Shown here: positions 14,720-23,992 of the stretch, piece by piece | Numbering within the stretch: position 1 is the stretch's first letter | Layout of the letters: every line of letters starts with the position of its first letter | Assembly: GCA_035693025.1 (NCBI GenBank) | Contig: DASSHI010000038.1 | Coordinates: 1-64,000 of the forward strand | Direction: 5' to 3' | DNA: 64,000 bases | Source of the DNA: VRUE01 sp035693025 | GTDB lineage: Bacteria; Actinomycetota; Thermoleophilia; Solirubrobacterales; 70-9 | Notes under the pieces: generated by a model | What the model saw: the letters and a program-made list of their open reading frames with translations, nothing else | Told to the model about the DNA's origin: nothing | Databases searched by the model: none | Translations under genes and position numbers: made by a program

Positions 14720-16258
14720 GTGACGGTCGACTATTCGACTGTGACCCCTGCCGATGGCACGGGTATCGGCAGCGCAGACCGAAGGCGCCTGGAGGCCGAC
14801 GGGTTGGCGTCATGGCCGCTGATCGGAGTCGGCTGCCTCGTCGCCCTGCTCCTGATCGCATTTGCAAACGGCTACGGCTATCACCGCGACGAGCTCTATT
14901 TCCTCGCCGCCGGCGAACATCTCGCCTGGGGCTACCCCGACCAGGGCCCCCTGACCCCGCTGATCGCCCACGCGATGAACGCGATCGCGCCCGGCTCCTT
15001 GGTGGTGCTGCGAATCCCCTCGGCGCTCATGGCCGGGTGCACCGCCTCGCTCGCCGGCTTGATCTGCTTTGAGCTCGAAGGCTCCCGACGCGCGCAGCTG
15101 ATCGCTGCCAGCTGCGCGGCGGTTGCCTCCGTCCTCCTGATCGTCGGGCATCTGCTCAGCACCACGACCTTCGACCTGCTGGCGTGGTCGGCGGTGACTT
15201 GGCTGGTCGCACGAGCGATCCGCACCGGTGAGGCCCGCCTCTGGGCGCCGGCGGGGGCGATCGTCGGCCTGGCGCTCCTCGACAAGCCGCTGATCGCCTT
15301 TTTAATTGTCGCCCTGGGCGTCGGGCTCCTGCTCGTCGGGCCACGGGACGCGCTCCGCAGCGGCTGGCTCTGGGCGGGGCTCGCGATCGGGCTGTTGCTC
15401 TGGTCTCCCTGGCTGCTTTGGCAGTCCGCTCACGGCTGGCCCCAGCTCACCGTGTCCTCGAACATCTCGCAAGGCGGATCGACGAGTTCTCAGTCGCGGT
15501 GGGCTCTGCTTCCCTTCCAATTCCTACTGGTGAGCCCGGTGCTCTCCCCGATCTGGATCGCCGGCCTGTGGGCGCTCGCCCGAAAGCCGCGATTCCGCCG
15601 CTTCAGGCTCTTCGCCGTTGCCTGGCTCGTCCTTCTCGTCGTCTTTTTCGCCGCCGACGGCAAGCCCTATTACCTGGCCGGGATGTTCCCCGTTCTGCTC
15701 GCCGCGGGGGCGATCGAGACGGATGCCTGGCTGCAGCGGGGCTCGCCGGCCTTCCGCAGGCGCCTGCTCGTCGCCGCGATCTCGCTCAGCGCGCTGGTAT
15801 CCGCGGTCATTGCCTTGCCGCTGCTGCCCGCAAACCAGGCCGAACCGGTGATCGCCATGAACGCCGATGTGGGAGAGACGATCGGTTGGCCTCAGTTCAC
15901 TTGGACAGTCGCCGGGGTCTACCGCGAAGCCGGGCGTGCGGCCGTCATCTTCACCTCGAACTATGGCGAGGCGGGTGCGATCGATCGCTTTGGACCCGAG
16001 CTTGGGTTGCCGTCCGCCTACAGCGGACACAACGGCTTCGCCGAATGGGGTCCGCCTCCGAATGGGAGCGACTCGGTCGTCGTCGTCGGCCTCACCGCGC
16101 AAGGCCTTCGCGAGCATTTCAAACGGTGCCGCCTCGCGGCCCGGGTTCACAACAGCGCAGATGTCGACAACGAAGAGCGCGGGACGCCGATCGATCTCTG
16201 CGCCTCGACCCGCGGTTCGTGGTCCTCGATCTGGGGTCGCCTGCGCCATCTGAATTGA
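14720..16258 (+). CDS. ArnT/PMT-like membrane glycosyltransferase (GT39 superfamily)
   Basis: A 512-residue protein with about 11-12 membrane helices. The first outer loop has GYGYHRDELYFLAAGEHLAWGYPDQGPLTP (about 50-80), where DEL provides the catalytic acidic residue of GT-C enzymes that use polyprenyl-phosphate sugars. A large outer domain follows after residue about 370. GTG 14720 begins shortly before a charged segment and the first helix. It would transfer a sugar to lipid or protein outside the membrane. Acceptor unknown. It is divergent from the sigma/anti-sigma operon. Confidence 0.8.
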   Translation: MTVDYSTVTPADGTGIGSADRRRLEADGLASWPLIGVGCLVALLLIAFANGYGYHRDELYFLAAGEHLAWGYPDQGPLTPLIAHAMNAIAPGSLVVLRIPSALMAGCTASLAGLICFELEGSRRAQLIAASCAAVASVLLIVGHLLSTTTFDLLAWSAVTWLVARAIRTGEARLWAPAGAIVGLALLDKPLIAFLIVALGVGLLLVGPRDALRSGWLWAGLAIGLLLWSPWLLWQSAHGWPQLTVSSNISQGGSTSSQSRWALLPFQFLLVSPVLSPIWIAGLWALARKPRFRRFRLFAVAWLVLLVVFFAADGKPYYLAGMFPVLLAAGAIETDAWLQRGSPAFRRRLLVAAISLSALVSAVIALPLLPANQAEPVIAMNADVGETIGWPQFTWTVAGVYREAGRAAVIFTSNYGEAGAIDRFGPELGLPSAYSGHNGFAEWGPPPNGSDSVVVVGLTAQGLREHFKRCRLAARVHNSADVDNEERGTPIDLCASTRGSWSSIWGRLRHLN

Positions 16259-16297
16259 CCGCCCCATGCCTCCTGCCTCATGTCCACCAATCTGGCG

Positions 16298-16699
16298 CTA
16301 GTCAGTCCACCAGTCGCGCCGGCCCTCGACGTCTTCGCGCGGAGCCTCGCCGAGATTGGGCGCGCCGATGACGAGGATCTCGAGGCCCTCCGGCCCGGCC
16401 TCGTAGCCCCGCCACGTGCCGGGCGGGACGCGCACCGCGTCCCATTCTTCGAGCTCTACGATCTCGTCGTCGAGCTTCATCCGCCCGCTCCCGCGCAGGA
16501 CCACGTACACCTCCTCCTGCTCTTTGTGCGTGTGGCCGTACGGAAAGCGATAGCCGGGCGGGACGCGCTGGTAGCCCAGGCCGGATTTCTGGAGCTCGAG
16601 CGCCTCGGTTGCCAAGCGGAACTCCAAATCCGGCGCGCCGTCGAACCTGGATCCGACGTCCTCCAGATCCTCCTTGAGGTTCCTGAGAGTGAACGGCAC
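16298..16699 (-). CDS. Cupin-domain protein
   Basis: A 133-residue single cupin. Motif 1 is PYGHTHKEQEEVYVVLRGSGRMKLD (about 54-78) with His-x-His and Glu metal ligands; motif 2 is VRVPPGTWRGYEAG (about 92-105), where the usual His is missing (W R G Y). It may bind metal with fewer ligands or have another role. GTG 16699 has a TAGGAT hexamer six bases upstream and no ribosome site, suggesting a leaderless transcript. It faces the GT39-like gene tail to tail. Confidence 0.8.
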   Translation of the reverse strand: MPFTLRNLKEDLEDVGSRFDGAPDLEFRLATEALELQKSGLGYQRVPPGYRFPYGHTHKEQEEVYVVLRGSGRMKLDDEIVELEEWDAVRVPPGTWRGYEAGPEGLEILVIGAPNLGEAPREDVEGRRDWWTD

Positions 16700-16734
16700 G
16701 GCGCAATCCTATGCACCCCTGGGCCGGGGTCGAT

Positions 16735-19107
16735 TCAGCGCGGGGCGGAGCGGTGCCGGCGACCGACCCGCAGATGCACCGGGCGGCTGAGGCGCAGCAC
16801 CGCGCGGCGGCCGGTCTGGTCGAATTCGAAGTGGGCGCGCATCACGCGGCCGCGCCTGCCGCGGTGGTGGCGGCGGGCGGCGAACGTCGCGCGGCCACCC
16901 TCGGTAAGCGGCACCCGGAGGCGAGCGGCGCGACCGGCCGGCACCGAGTAGCCGCCGCGGGCGAGAAGCCGCCGCGGGTAGGGGCTTCCGGGGGTTCCGG
17001 GGCGGTCGCGGTGGTTGCCCCGCACCAGGAGCTCGCCCGAGCAGGCGGCCTTGCCGGTGCAGTGCACGGGGACGATCAGGACCCGGGCGAGGGCCCCGAT
17101 CCGGCCATGCGACAGCCCGATCGTGCCGCGGCCCGGTTTGCGGTGCCGGTGCCGTTTGCCCCCGTGGCGGTGGGAGACCTTCGTCCCGCCACTGCTCGGC
17201 GTCCCGCCACCCCCTTCGCCGCTGCCTTCAGCGGGCCGGTAGTCGCCGGCGAGTTCGTAGCCCGGGGGGACGACCTTCGGCGCCGGCGCCTGGACGAGGC
17301 CGCCGAGCGCGCCGGGGCCCTCCAGGACGGGTAGGCGCAGCTCCAGGTTGGAGACGGCGATCGGCCCCTCCGTGTTGGCCGGTCGCAGGTAGGGAGAGTC
17401 GGAGGGGAGCAGTTCGAGCTTTGGGATATCGCCGGCTGCGAAGCGGTAAGCCTGCGGGTGCAGTTGGAAGACCATGTGACCGCCGGCGCCCGGGCGCAGC
17501 ACGCCGCGCGCCACCAGCCGCTCTTCGCCGCTCGACGGGGAGACGTCGAGCAGCCGCGCCGCCAGCTCCGATTCGGAGTTGGCGGGGGCGAGGTCGGCGA
17601 CGATCGTCGGCGAGCCGAGCAGGGTGAAGCCGGGCGACGGAACCGCGCCCAGCCGGTAGGTGGCGACGCCGGTCTGGTCGGCCCCGGACGCGGTCGCGCA
17701 CGCTTCGCCGCCGGCGATCGGGTCGAAGGTGGTGCCGATCCCCGGGTCGCCGGAGCCCGGGACCACGGTCTGGGCCGCTTCGCTGTCGAAGCGGATCTCG
17801 CCCGGCGAGATGTCCTTCCAGTCGTCCGCCGTGTAGGGGCCTTCGGAGGGGGTGCCGCAGGTCGTCGTCAGCGCCTCGACGCTCGACTGGGGAGCCGCGC
17901 CGGCGCCCTTCAGGTAGTGGTCGAACCAGGCGTCCTCGCGGGCCGTGAAGACGGCCAGGTCGGCCGGCTTGTTCTGGCTGCGGGCGTGGCCGTCGTCCAT
18001 GAAGAAGAGCGAGATCGGGTCGCCGGGATACTGGGTGCGGGTGCGGTTGTACAAGCGCAGCGCCTCGTCGGGCGGGAAGAGGTCGTCGTTCCAGCCGCTC
18101 TGGATCAGCAGCGGCGCCGGCGGCTCGGAGTGATCGATGTAGTAGGAGGAGTGATAGGCCTCGATCGTTTCGACGATCTGCGCCGCGAGCGGGTTCGAGT
18201 TGTAGGGCTCGCCGGCGTTGATCAGCGCATACCAGGCGGTCAGGTCCGGTTCTTTGCCGATCGCGTAGTTGCTTTCCGCCAGGCCGGTCCCGTAGAGGCC
18301 GCTCACGTAGGAGAGCTTCTCGACCCCGATCGGGGCATCGCCGCTCGGGCCGCGGTAGGGCGCGTCGGCGACGTAGTCGAGCGTGCGGCCGTTCGGCATC
18401 AGCGAGTAGGCGAGGTCGCTCCAGGGCCACTGCGGCACCGCGGCGGCGATTTCCATTGCCTTGCCTGCGGGGCTGGTCCAGGGGACCAGCGAGCCGGCGG
18501 GCAGCATCGTCCGGTTGCGCAGCGCCGCCAGCGCCATCGAGATCCCGCCGCCGTAGGACATCCCCGTGACACCGATCCGCTGCGGCTCGGCGAGGCCTTC
18601 GTCGGCCAGCACCGAGATCAGGTACTGGGCGTCGCGGACTTCGTAGCGGTCGTCCATCAGGTGGTTGAACCCTTCTTCGCATTCGGGCTGCGATTTGCCC
18701 GGGTCCGCGCTGCCGCACGATTCTCCCCAGCCGCGGTCGCTCATGCTGAAGACGACGTATCCCTGTTCGGCCCAGCTCTGCGTCTGCGGGGAGGAGAGGT
18801 CGAGCTTCGAGCCGCGCCAGCCGTGGAAGTCGCCGATCACCGGGTAGGGCCCGTCGGCGCCATCGGCCGGCGTCGGCGGCAGGATCACGTTGACGTCGAT
18901 CTTCGTCTTGTGGTCCCAGGTAGTCGCTTTGCCGCTGCAGAGGCGCACGTTGTCGTTGCCGGACTGCACCGCGCAAGTGACTTCGCCGCCGTAGAGGTCG
19001 GCGAAGTTCGCCTGCGCCGCCGCCGGGAGGGCGAGCGCGACCAGCGCCAGCGCCAGCGCCAGCGCCGCGCCGCCGCCCATCGCAGTTCCGATCCTCGTTG
19101 AGCCCAT
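16735..19107 (-). CDS. Secreted S15-type (X-Pro dipeptidyl-peptidase/CocE) hydrolase
   Basis: A 790-residue protein with a signal peptide (ALALALALVALALPAAAQA, about 12-30). The α/β-hydrolase domain contains GMSYGGGISM with the nucleophile Ser (about residue 182), an Asp in SGWNDDLFPP (about 355) and a His in DDGHARS (about 392). A jelly-roll domain (about 470-640) follows, then a Ser/Gly/His-rich linker and a basic C-terminal β-domain. Such enzymes cleave acyl or peptide bonds outside the cell. ATG 19107 gives the best signal peptide. Substrate unknown. The long C-terminal extension exceeds the usual S15 length. Confidence 0.85.
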   Translation of the reverse strand: MGSTRIGTAMGGGAALALALALVALALPAAAQANFADLYGGEVTCAVQSGNDNVRLCSGKATTWDHKTKIDVNVILPPTPADGADGPYPVIGDFHGWRGSKLDLSSPQTQSWAEQGYVVFSMSDRGWGESCGSADPGKSQPECEEGFNHLMDDRYEVRDAQYLISVLADEGLAEPQRIGVTGMSYGGGISMALAALRNRTMLPAGSLVPWTSPAGKAMEIAAAVPQWPWSDLAYSLMPNGRTLDYVADAPYRGPSGDAPIGVEKLSYVSGLYGTGLAESNYAIGKEPDLTAWYALINAGEPYNSNPLAAQIVETIEAYHSSYYIDHSEPPAPLLIQSGWNDDLFPPDEALRLYNRTRTQYPGDPISLFFMDDGHARSQNKPADLAVFTAREDAWFDHYLKGAGAAPQSSVEALTTTCGTPSEGPYTADDWKDISPGEIRFDSEAAQTVVPGSGDPGIGTTFDPIAGGEACATASGADQTGVATYRLGAVPSPGFTLLGSPTIVADLAPANSESELAARLLDVSPSSGEERLVARGVLRPGAGGHMVFQLHPQAYRFAAGDIPKLELLPSDSPYLRPANTEGPIAVSNLELRLPVLEGPGALGGLVQAPAPKVVPPGYELAGDYRPAEGSGEGGGGTPSSGGTKVSHRHGGKRHRHRKPGRGTIGLSHGRIGALARVLIVPVHCTGKAACSGELLVRGNHRDRPGTPGSPYPRRLLARGGYSVPAGRAARLRVPLTEGGRATFAARRHHRGRRGRVMRAHFEFDQTGRRAVLRLSRPVHLRVGRRHRSAPR

Positions 19108-19199
19108 CGCCGATTCGGCTATACCCGTTTTGCGCCGATCCAATGCGGTTGACGTACTTGGCCCTGCTGAAGAGTGGGGAGAGGGGGTAGGAGAGGGGG

Positions 19200-19655
19200 A
19201 TCGAAACGACGCAGGCTGGAAAGGCACCCACCGGAGTCGAAGAGCTGCTGGCCGCGGCTCGCTCGGCGATCGAGCGGTTCACTCCCGTTCAGGCGCTGGC
19301 CGCCGTGGAGGACGGCGCGATCCTGATCGACATCCGCCCGCTCGAGCAGCGAGAGCGGGACGGCCTGGTGCCAGGCGCGCACGTCGTCGCCCGCAACGTC
19401 CTCGAGTGGCGCCTCGATCCCTGCGGGGCCTACCGGGACCCGGCGCTCGCTCGCCTCGACCGCTTGGTGATCTTGATCTGCGACGAGGGCTACCAGTCGA
19501 GCTTGGCGGCTGCCACCGTGAGCGGGTTCGGGCTGAAGGCCGGGGACGTGATCGGCGGGGTGCAGGAGTGGCGTCGAGAAGGGCTGAGGCTCCAGCGCGG
19601 GACCGGCGCCTCCGCCTGGCGGCGCGAGCGCGCCGGCGCTCCTGCTCTGCGGTAA
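19200..19655 (+). CDS. Rhodanese-like domain protein (probable ATC start)
   Basis: The rhodanese fold begins near RFTPVQALAAVEDGAILIDIRPLEQRERDGLVPGAHVVARNVLEW, with the active-site loop CDEGYQSSLAA, whose Cys is present. The first ATG/GTG/TTG (GTG 19305) falls inside the conserved first helix, so the real start must be upstream, but the frame between its in-frame stop (19188-19190) and 19305 has none of these. AGGAG at 19189-19193 stands six bases before ATC 19200, the best candidate start. If 19305 is used, the protein is 116 residues and lacks the first helix. Sulfur transfer is the family role. It is 37 bp upstream of the AraC-type gene. Confidence 0.65.
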   Translation: METTQAGKAPTGVEELLAAARSAIERFTPVQALAAVEDGAILIDIRPLEQRERDGLVPGAHVVARNVLEWRLDPCGAYRDPALARLDRLVILICDEGYQSSLAAATVSGFGLKAGDVIGGVQEWRREGLRLQRGTGASAWRRERAGAPALR

Positions 19656-19692
19656 GGCGCTCGATCGCGCCGGGCACCGCTAGGCTCGCACC

Positions 19693-20133
19693 GTGACCTC
19701 GGAGGAGCTCGCCGACCTCGCCCATCTGCGCCGCGCCCGCGATCTGATCGACCGCGAGTACGCGCGCCCGCTCGAGGTCGCCGCGCTTGCCCGCGCTGCG
19801 TTGATGTCGACCGCGCACTTCTCGCGGCAGTTCCGCGCGACCTATGGGGAGACCCCCTACGCCTACCTGATGACCCGGCGAATCGAGCGGGCCAAGGCGC
19901 TGCTGCGCCGCGGCGACCTGTCGGTCACCGAGGTCTGCATGGCTGTCGGGTGCACTTCGCTCGGCTCCTTCAGCACCCGCTTCACCCGGCTGGTGGGCGA
20001 GACGCCGACGGCCTATCGGGCCCGTGACCATGCCGCGCTCGCGAACGTGCCCGGCTGCATCGCCAGGGACCTCACCCGCCCGACCCGCAAGCCGAGCAGG
20101 ATCGAAGAAACGCGCCGAGCACTGGCTGCCTAA
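19693..20133 (+). CDS. AraC-family transcriptional regulator
   Basis: A 146-residue protein made mostly of the two AraC helix-turn-helix units: LEVAALARAALMSTAHFSRQFRATYGETPYAYLMTRRIERA and SVTEVCMAVGCTSLGSFSTRFTRLVGETPTAYR. There is no ligand-binding domain, so it acts alone or with partner proteins. GTG 19693 is preceded by TAGGCT six bases away and no ribosome site, suggesting a leaderless transcript. The next gene, a VOC protein 10 bp downstream, is a frequent companion of such short AraC proteins and probably its target or ligand-related partner. Confidence 0.9.
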   Translation: MTSEELADLAHLRRARDLIDREYARPLEVAALARAALMSTAHFSRQFRATYGETPYAYLMTRRIERAKALLRRGDLSVTEVCMAVGCTSLGSFSTRFTRLVGETPTAYRARDHAALANVPGCIARDLTRPTRKPSRIEETRRALAA

Positions 20134-20143
20134 TGTTGAGGGC

Positions 20144-20551
20144 ATGAACCTCACTCTTTCCCAATGCTTCGTCCTAGTCCATGACCCCGACCTCGCCCTG
20201 GCCTTCTACCGCGACACGCTCGGCCTCGAGTTGCGCAACGACGTCGCCAAAGGCGACTTCCGCTGGATCACCGTCGGCGCCGCTTCCCAACCTGGCGTCG
20301 CGATCGTCCTCACCAACTACCTGAACGGCAGCCCCGCCGACAGCGATGCGCTCGCCGCGCTGATCGCCAAGGGCGCCCTCAACGGCGTCCATTTCCACAG
20401 CGACGACCTCGACGCCAGCTTCGAGAAGCTGCGCGCCGCGGACGCCGAGATCGTGCAGGAGCCGACCGACCAGCCATGGGGCACGCGAGACTGCGCGGTG
20501 CGCGACCCGTCCGGCAACCTGATCCGCATCGATCAGCCGCCCGCCGCTTAG
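20144..20551 (+). CDS. VOC (glyoxalase/dioxygenase-fold) protein
   Basis: A 135-residue protein with two βαβββ modules: FVLVHDPDLALAFYRDTLGLELR and GVHFHSDDLDASFEKLRAADAEIVQEPTDQPWG, ending in RDPSGNLIRIDQP. Possible metal ligands are His in the second module and Glu/Asp near the end. ATG 20144 follows the AraC gene stop by 10 bp, so the two are an operon. Function could be isomerase, dioxygenase or binding protein; not resolvable. Confidence 0.85.
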   Translation: MNLTLSQCFVLVHDPDLALAFYRDTLGLELRNDVAKGDFRWITVGAASQPGVAIVLTNYLNGSPADSDALAALIAKGALNGVHFHSDDLDASFEKLRAADAEIVQEPTDQPWGTRDCAVRDPSGNLIRIDQPPAA

Positions 20552-20568
20552 CCGCGTCGGGCGGCCGC

Positions 20569-21231
20569 TTACGGCTGTCCGGGCTTGGCGACGGCGCTTA
20601 CGTAGAAGAAGCCCAACAGGAAGCGCTTGGTCTCGACCCGGCCGTAGTTGGCGAGGTCGCTCCACGGATCGGAATAAGCATCGCCGGGGGCGAACTTGAC
20701 GAGCAGCCGGCCGATCGGAGCGAGCAGGCGGAAGGGGCCGCCCTGGGTCAGGCCCATGTCCAGGACGACGACACGCGAGCGGGGGCGCAGACGCTCCCAT
20801 GCCCGCGCCAAGGCGGGACGCGGTTCGGGCATAGCCGAATAGCTGAGACTGAAGAGGACGCCGTCCACGTCGCGGTCGAGCTCGAGCTGAGCTGCGTCTT
20901 GGTGGAGCAGTTGGACATTCGACCAGCCGCGCCGCTCGATCAGCCTCCGCGCTTCGGCCAGCATCCCCCGGGAGGCGTCGACGCCGATGACGGTTCCGCT
21001 CGGGCCGACCGCCTCGACCAGGTAGGGGAAGTTCCGGCCGGTGCCGGCGCCGATCTCCAAGACGGTGTCGCCGGCCTTCAGCCCGAGTGCGGCCACGGCC
21101 CGGCGGCGGGCCGGAGGGAAGATGAGATACAGCGGCTCGAGGGTGCTGTAGACGCGGGCTATGCGGTCATACCGCCGGGTGTTGGCGCTTTGAGACCTGC
21201 GGGTGGGGTGGCTTTCGGGGAGGGCGTTCAC
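20569..21231 (-). CDS. Class I SAM-dependent methyltransferase
   Basis: A 220-residue protein. Motif I is VLEIGAGTGRNFPYL (about 50-64), then GVDASRGMLAEARR and a DVDGVLFSLSYSAMPEPRPALARAW region matching the motif IV/post-motif pattern of ubiquinone/menaquinone-type methyltransferases. The C-terminus (VKFAPGDAYSDPWSDLANYG) is not typical. GTG 21231 is chosen because the family N-terminus RYDRIARVYSTLEPLYL starts about 20 residues in. It is 11 bp downstream of the membrane gene on the same strand, so they form an operon. Confidence 0.8.
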   Translation of the reverse strand: MNALPESHPTRRSQSANTRRYDRIARVYSTLEPLYLIFPPARRRAVAALGLKAGDTVLEIGAGTGRNFPYLVEAVGPSGTVIGVDASRGMLAEARRLIERRGWSNVQLLHQDAAQLELDRDVDGVLFSLSYSAMPEPRPALARAWERLRPRSRVVVLDMGLTQGGPFRLLAPIGRLLVKFAPGDAYSDPWSDLANYGRVETKRFLLGFFYVSAVAKPGQP

Positions 21232-21242
21232 AGAGGGGAATC

Positions 21243-22025
21243 TCAGGTCGAGGGAACGGGAAGGAGGCGCGTGCGCAGGAGCAGCGTCGCCGCCTGCACG
21301 GCGAGGGCCGCCGCCGCAGCGAGGCCGAAGGCTGCGCCGCTCGACAGCGCCGGCAGGGCCACTGCGAGGGTGAAGCAGAAGGCGGCGAAGCCGTAGAAGC
21401 CGAAGAGGAAATTGCGCAGTAGGACGCCGACTTGGGCGACGCCGCCGTGGGCGTGGGTGAAGACGGCGAGGACGCTGGTGACGATCGGAAACGGGGCCAG
21501 CAAGCCGCTGAGGTGCGGCCCGAGAGCGCCGGAGGCGGCGGTCAGCGCAAGCACGAGCCCAAGCGCGGCGAGCGCGCGGGCCGGGAGGTCCCACCAGGGA
21601 GGCACGGCGGCGGGCGGCAGCGGTGAGAGTGCCGGTGGGAGCAGTCGCAGGCCGAGCGCGAAGCAGGCGGCGACGAAGACCAGCGATAGCGCCGGCGGGG
21701 GCTGGACCAGGCTCAGGAGGGCGACGGCGAGCAGAAATGCCGTCCAGCCGCGGAACACGCTCGGGACCGGGCCGGACGTCGCCACGGCGCGGCCGTAGAC
21801 GAGCACGAAGGTGGTCAGGGCGGCGAGCCCGAGCAGGGTGCCGGCAGCGGCGCCTGCGCCGAATTCCCGACCGTGGAGGAGGGTCTCGACCAGCAGGATC
21901 GGGCCGGCCACGACGGGGAACCCGGCGAGCATGCCGGCGACTGCCATCCCCCAGCGGCGGCCGGCTATCGAGACGGCGACCACGCAGAGCGGTGCGAGGA
22001 GGATCTTCGCGGCGAGCAGCGTCAC
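21243..22025 (-). CDS. Eight-helix membrane protein of unknown function
   Basis: A 260-residue protein, almost entirely hydrophobic, with two apparent halves of four helices each: AGMLAGFPVVAGPI in the first and LSGLLAPFPIVTSVLAVFTH in the second look like an internal repeat (G-x-L-A-G/P-F-P-[VI]-V). Inverted repeats of this kind are usual in transporters. GTG 22025 is used. It is followed 11 bp later by a methyltransferase gene and preceded by the RTX gene's 3' end 57 bp upstream. I do not recognise the family. Confidence 0.7.
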   Translation of the reverse strand: MTLLAAKILLAPLCVVAVSIAGRRWGMAVAGMLAGFPVVAGPILLVETLLHGREFGAGAAAGTLLGLAALTTFVLVYGRAVATSGPVPSVFRGWTAFLLAVALLSLVQPPPALSLVFVAACFALGLRLLPPALSPLPPAAVPPWWDLPARALAALGLVLALTAASGALGPHLSGLLAPFPIVTSVLAVFTHAHGGVAQVGVLLRNFLFGFYGFAAFCFTLAVALPALSSGAAFGLAAAAALAVQAATLLLRTRLLPVPST

Positions 22026-22082
22026 CGCGGCAGGCTCGCAGATCGACGCCGGGCGAGGTTGTCGCCGTGACTCGAGCGCGGC

Positions 22083-23759
22083 CTAGGGGACCGAGGCGAT
22101 CTGCTCGCAGCTCGCGGCGCGATCGTGCCCGCCGCCGCCGATGCAGGTGTCGTTGCCGCCGCGGCCCTTGATCTCGTCGTTGCCGCCGCGGCCGAGGAGG
22201 ACGTTCGAGCTGTTGTCGCCGATCAGCAGGTCGGGACCGGGCGAGCCCTCGATCTTCTCGACGCTGCCGTCGATGTGGCCGGCCTGGCAGCCGGAGACGT
22301 TCGGGTCGAGGACCGCGCCGCCGATCGTCGCCTTGACGAAAGTGCCGCTGTTGTGGACCCGGGCGAACGAGGCACTGTCGTTGGAGCCCGGGCCGCCGTC
22401 GAACGTGTCCCCGTCGCAGGGCTGGCCGCCGATCAGCAGGTCGTTGCCGGCGCCGCCGGACATCGTCGCCGCGCCGCTGTCCTTGCGCGGGTGGAAGATG
22501 TTGACGCCGTAGAGCACGTCGTCGCCCCCGCCGCCCGCGAGCGAGTCGGGGTCGTGGTCTTCTCCGCCGTAAAGCACGTCGTCCCCCTTGCCGCCGCTGA
22601 TCGTGTCCGCGCCTTTGCCGCCGTCGACGATCGAGGAGATCGAGGAGGGGACGCTGTCGGCGACGGCGAGGGAATCGTTGCCGGCGCCGAGCGAGGCGAG
22701 GATCGAGGCGACGTGGCCCTGGCACGAGACGGAGTCGGCCGGCTGATTTTCCGAGCAGGCGGTCGAGGTGGGGTCGCCGAGCACGACCGGCGCGCCGCCC
22801 GGTTCTCCGCGGACGGTGTAGACGTTGCCCGAGTAGCTGACGACGGCGGCGTCGGCGCCTTCGCTGCCGGTGACGATCAGGCTGGTGGTGCCGTCGATGC
22901 TGGCGTAGAGCTCGACCGCCGTAGCGCCCATTCCCTGGCTCTCCCCGCACGAGGTCTCGGCGGCGAAGCCGTCGTTGCACTGGTCCGAGCCGGGGCCGCC
23001 GAATGCTTCGTCGCCGGACCCGGCCGGGTCGAGCCGATCCGAGCCGGGGCCGCCGTCGAGGCGGTTCGCGGTTCCCGGGTCGCCGATCAGGGTGTCGGCG
23101 CCCGAGCCGCCCACGGCGTCCTCGATCCCATGCAGGCGCTCCGACTCGGCGCCCCTGACGGTCTGGGTCTGCAAGTCGACGGTCACCGCGCCGCCGGTGC
23201 CGGCGTATGAGGCGATGTCGTGGCTGCCCGGCCCGCCGTCGATCTTGTCGTTGCCGGGGCCGCCGTTGAGGACGTCGAAGTCGCCTGAGCCGCCTTCGAC
23301 GGAGTCGTCGCCCGGCCCGCCGTTCACCCGGTCGCCGTCGCCCGCCCCGCCGTCGATCCTGTCGTTGCCGCTTTCGCCGAGGACGAGGTCCGCGCCGCCG
23401 CCGCCGTTGGAGCGATCGGAGCCGCGTTCGTCGAAGATCGTGTCCTCACCGCCTTCGCCGTAGACCGAGTCCTTGCCGCGACCGCCGTGGATCGTGTCGT
23501 CGCCCGCTCCGGCGCAGATCGTGTCGTTGCCGCCTTCGCCGTCGATGGTGTTGTCGCCGCCGCCGGCGACGATCACGTTGGGCGCCTTCGTGCCGACGAT
23601 CGTCCGTGCGTTGGAGACGATCGTCGCCTTCTTGCCATGGCAGCGGGGGGCCGCGGCGGCGCGTTCGGCGGCGAGCCCCAAGACGAACAGCGCGACGATC
23701 GAGGCGATCGCCCAGAGCCGCGCGTGGGGGAGGGTTCTTGTCGGAGAGAGTCTGGTCAA
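22083..23759 (-). CDS. Secreted RTX (hemolysin-type calcium-binding repeat) protein
   Basis: A 558-residue protein with a signal peptide (about 14-37, cleavage after AAAA) and two blocks of GGxGxDxI/V/L nonapeptides, residues 60-265 and 385-545, separated by a non-repeat β-rich segment (about 270-375). Such repeats fold into calcium-stabilised parallel β-rolls outside the cell. No enzymatic domain is seen, so adhesion or surface-layer roles are possible. The start is TTG 23759; no ATG or GTG fits the signal peptide. The repeats drive the very high GC and long open frames on the other strand. Confidence 0.85.
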   Translation of the reverse strand: MTRLSPTRTLPHARLWAIASIVALFVLGLAAERAAAAPRCHGKKATIVSNARTIVGTKAPNVIVAGGGDNTIDGEGGNDTICAGAGDDTIHGGRGKDSVYGEGGEDTIFDERGSDRSNGGGGADLVLGESGNDRIDGGAGDGDRVNGGPGDDSVEGGSGDFDVLNGGPGNDKIDGGPGSHDIASYAGTGGAVTVDLQTQTVRGAESERLHGIEDAVGGSGADTLIGDPGTANRLDGGPGSDRLDPAGSGDEAFGGPGSDQCNDGFAAETSCGESQGMGATAVELYASIDGTTSLIVTGSEGADAAVVSYSGNVYTVRGEPGGAPVVLGDPTSTACSENQPADSVSCQGHVASILASLGAGNDSLAVADSVPSSISSIVDGGKGADTISGGKGDDVLYGGEDHDPDSLAGGGGDDVLYGVNIFHPRKDSGAATMSGGAGNDLLIGGQPCDGDTFDGGPGSNDSASFARVHNSGTFVKATIGGAVLDPNVSGCQAGHIDGSVEKIEGSPGPDLLIGDNSSNVLLGRGGNDEIKGRGGNDTCIGGGGHDRAASCEQIASVP

Positions 23760-23992
23760 GGCCGGTCGTGTCGGTCGAGGACCGCGACCCCTCGAAGGCG
23801 CCGAAGGACGTGGCCCGGGTCCCGCCCGCTACAGATCGGCGCGCCGGCGCGAAGCTTGAGCGCGCGCTCGGTGCCCTCGTCGAACCGGCTGGCCGGGGCC
23901 GGAAGATTTGACCCGCGGACCTTGAGGGCTGCATACTGATTTGGACGAATCTCCTAGAGAACTTCTCGAACAAATGTGGTGTATTGGTGAAT

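Noticed and set aside
17458..19101. A 547-residue protein on the + strand
   Set aside because: It is antisense to the S15 hydrolase, which has signal peptide and catalytic motifs; the + strand frame has none.
21232..22980. Methyltransferase fused to a long Arg-rich N-terminus
   Set aside because: The open frame is a shadow of the membrane protein and RTX genes; the methyltransferase family start is at 21231.
22083..23759. CRISPR-like or minisatellite repeats
   Set aside because: The repetition comes from GGxGxD codons of RTX repeats; units are not identical and no spacers exist.
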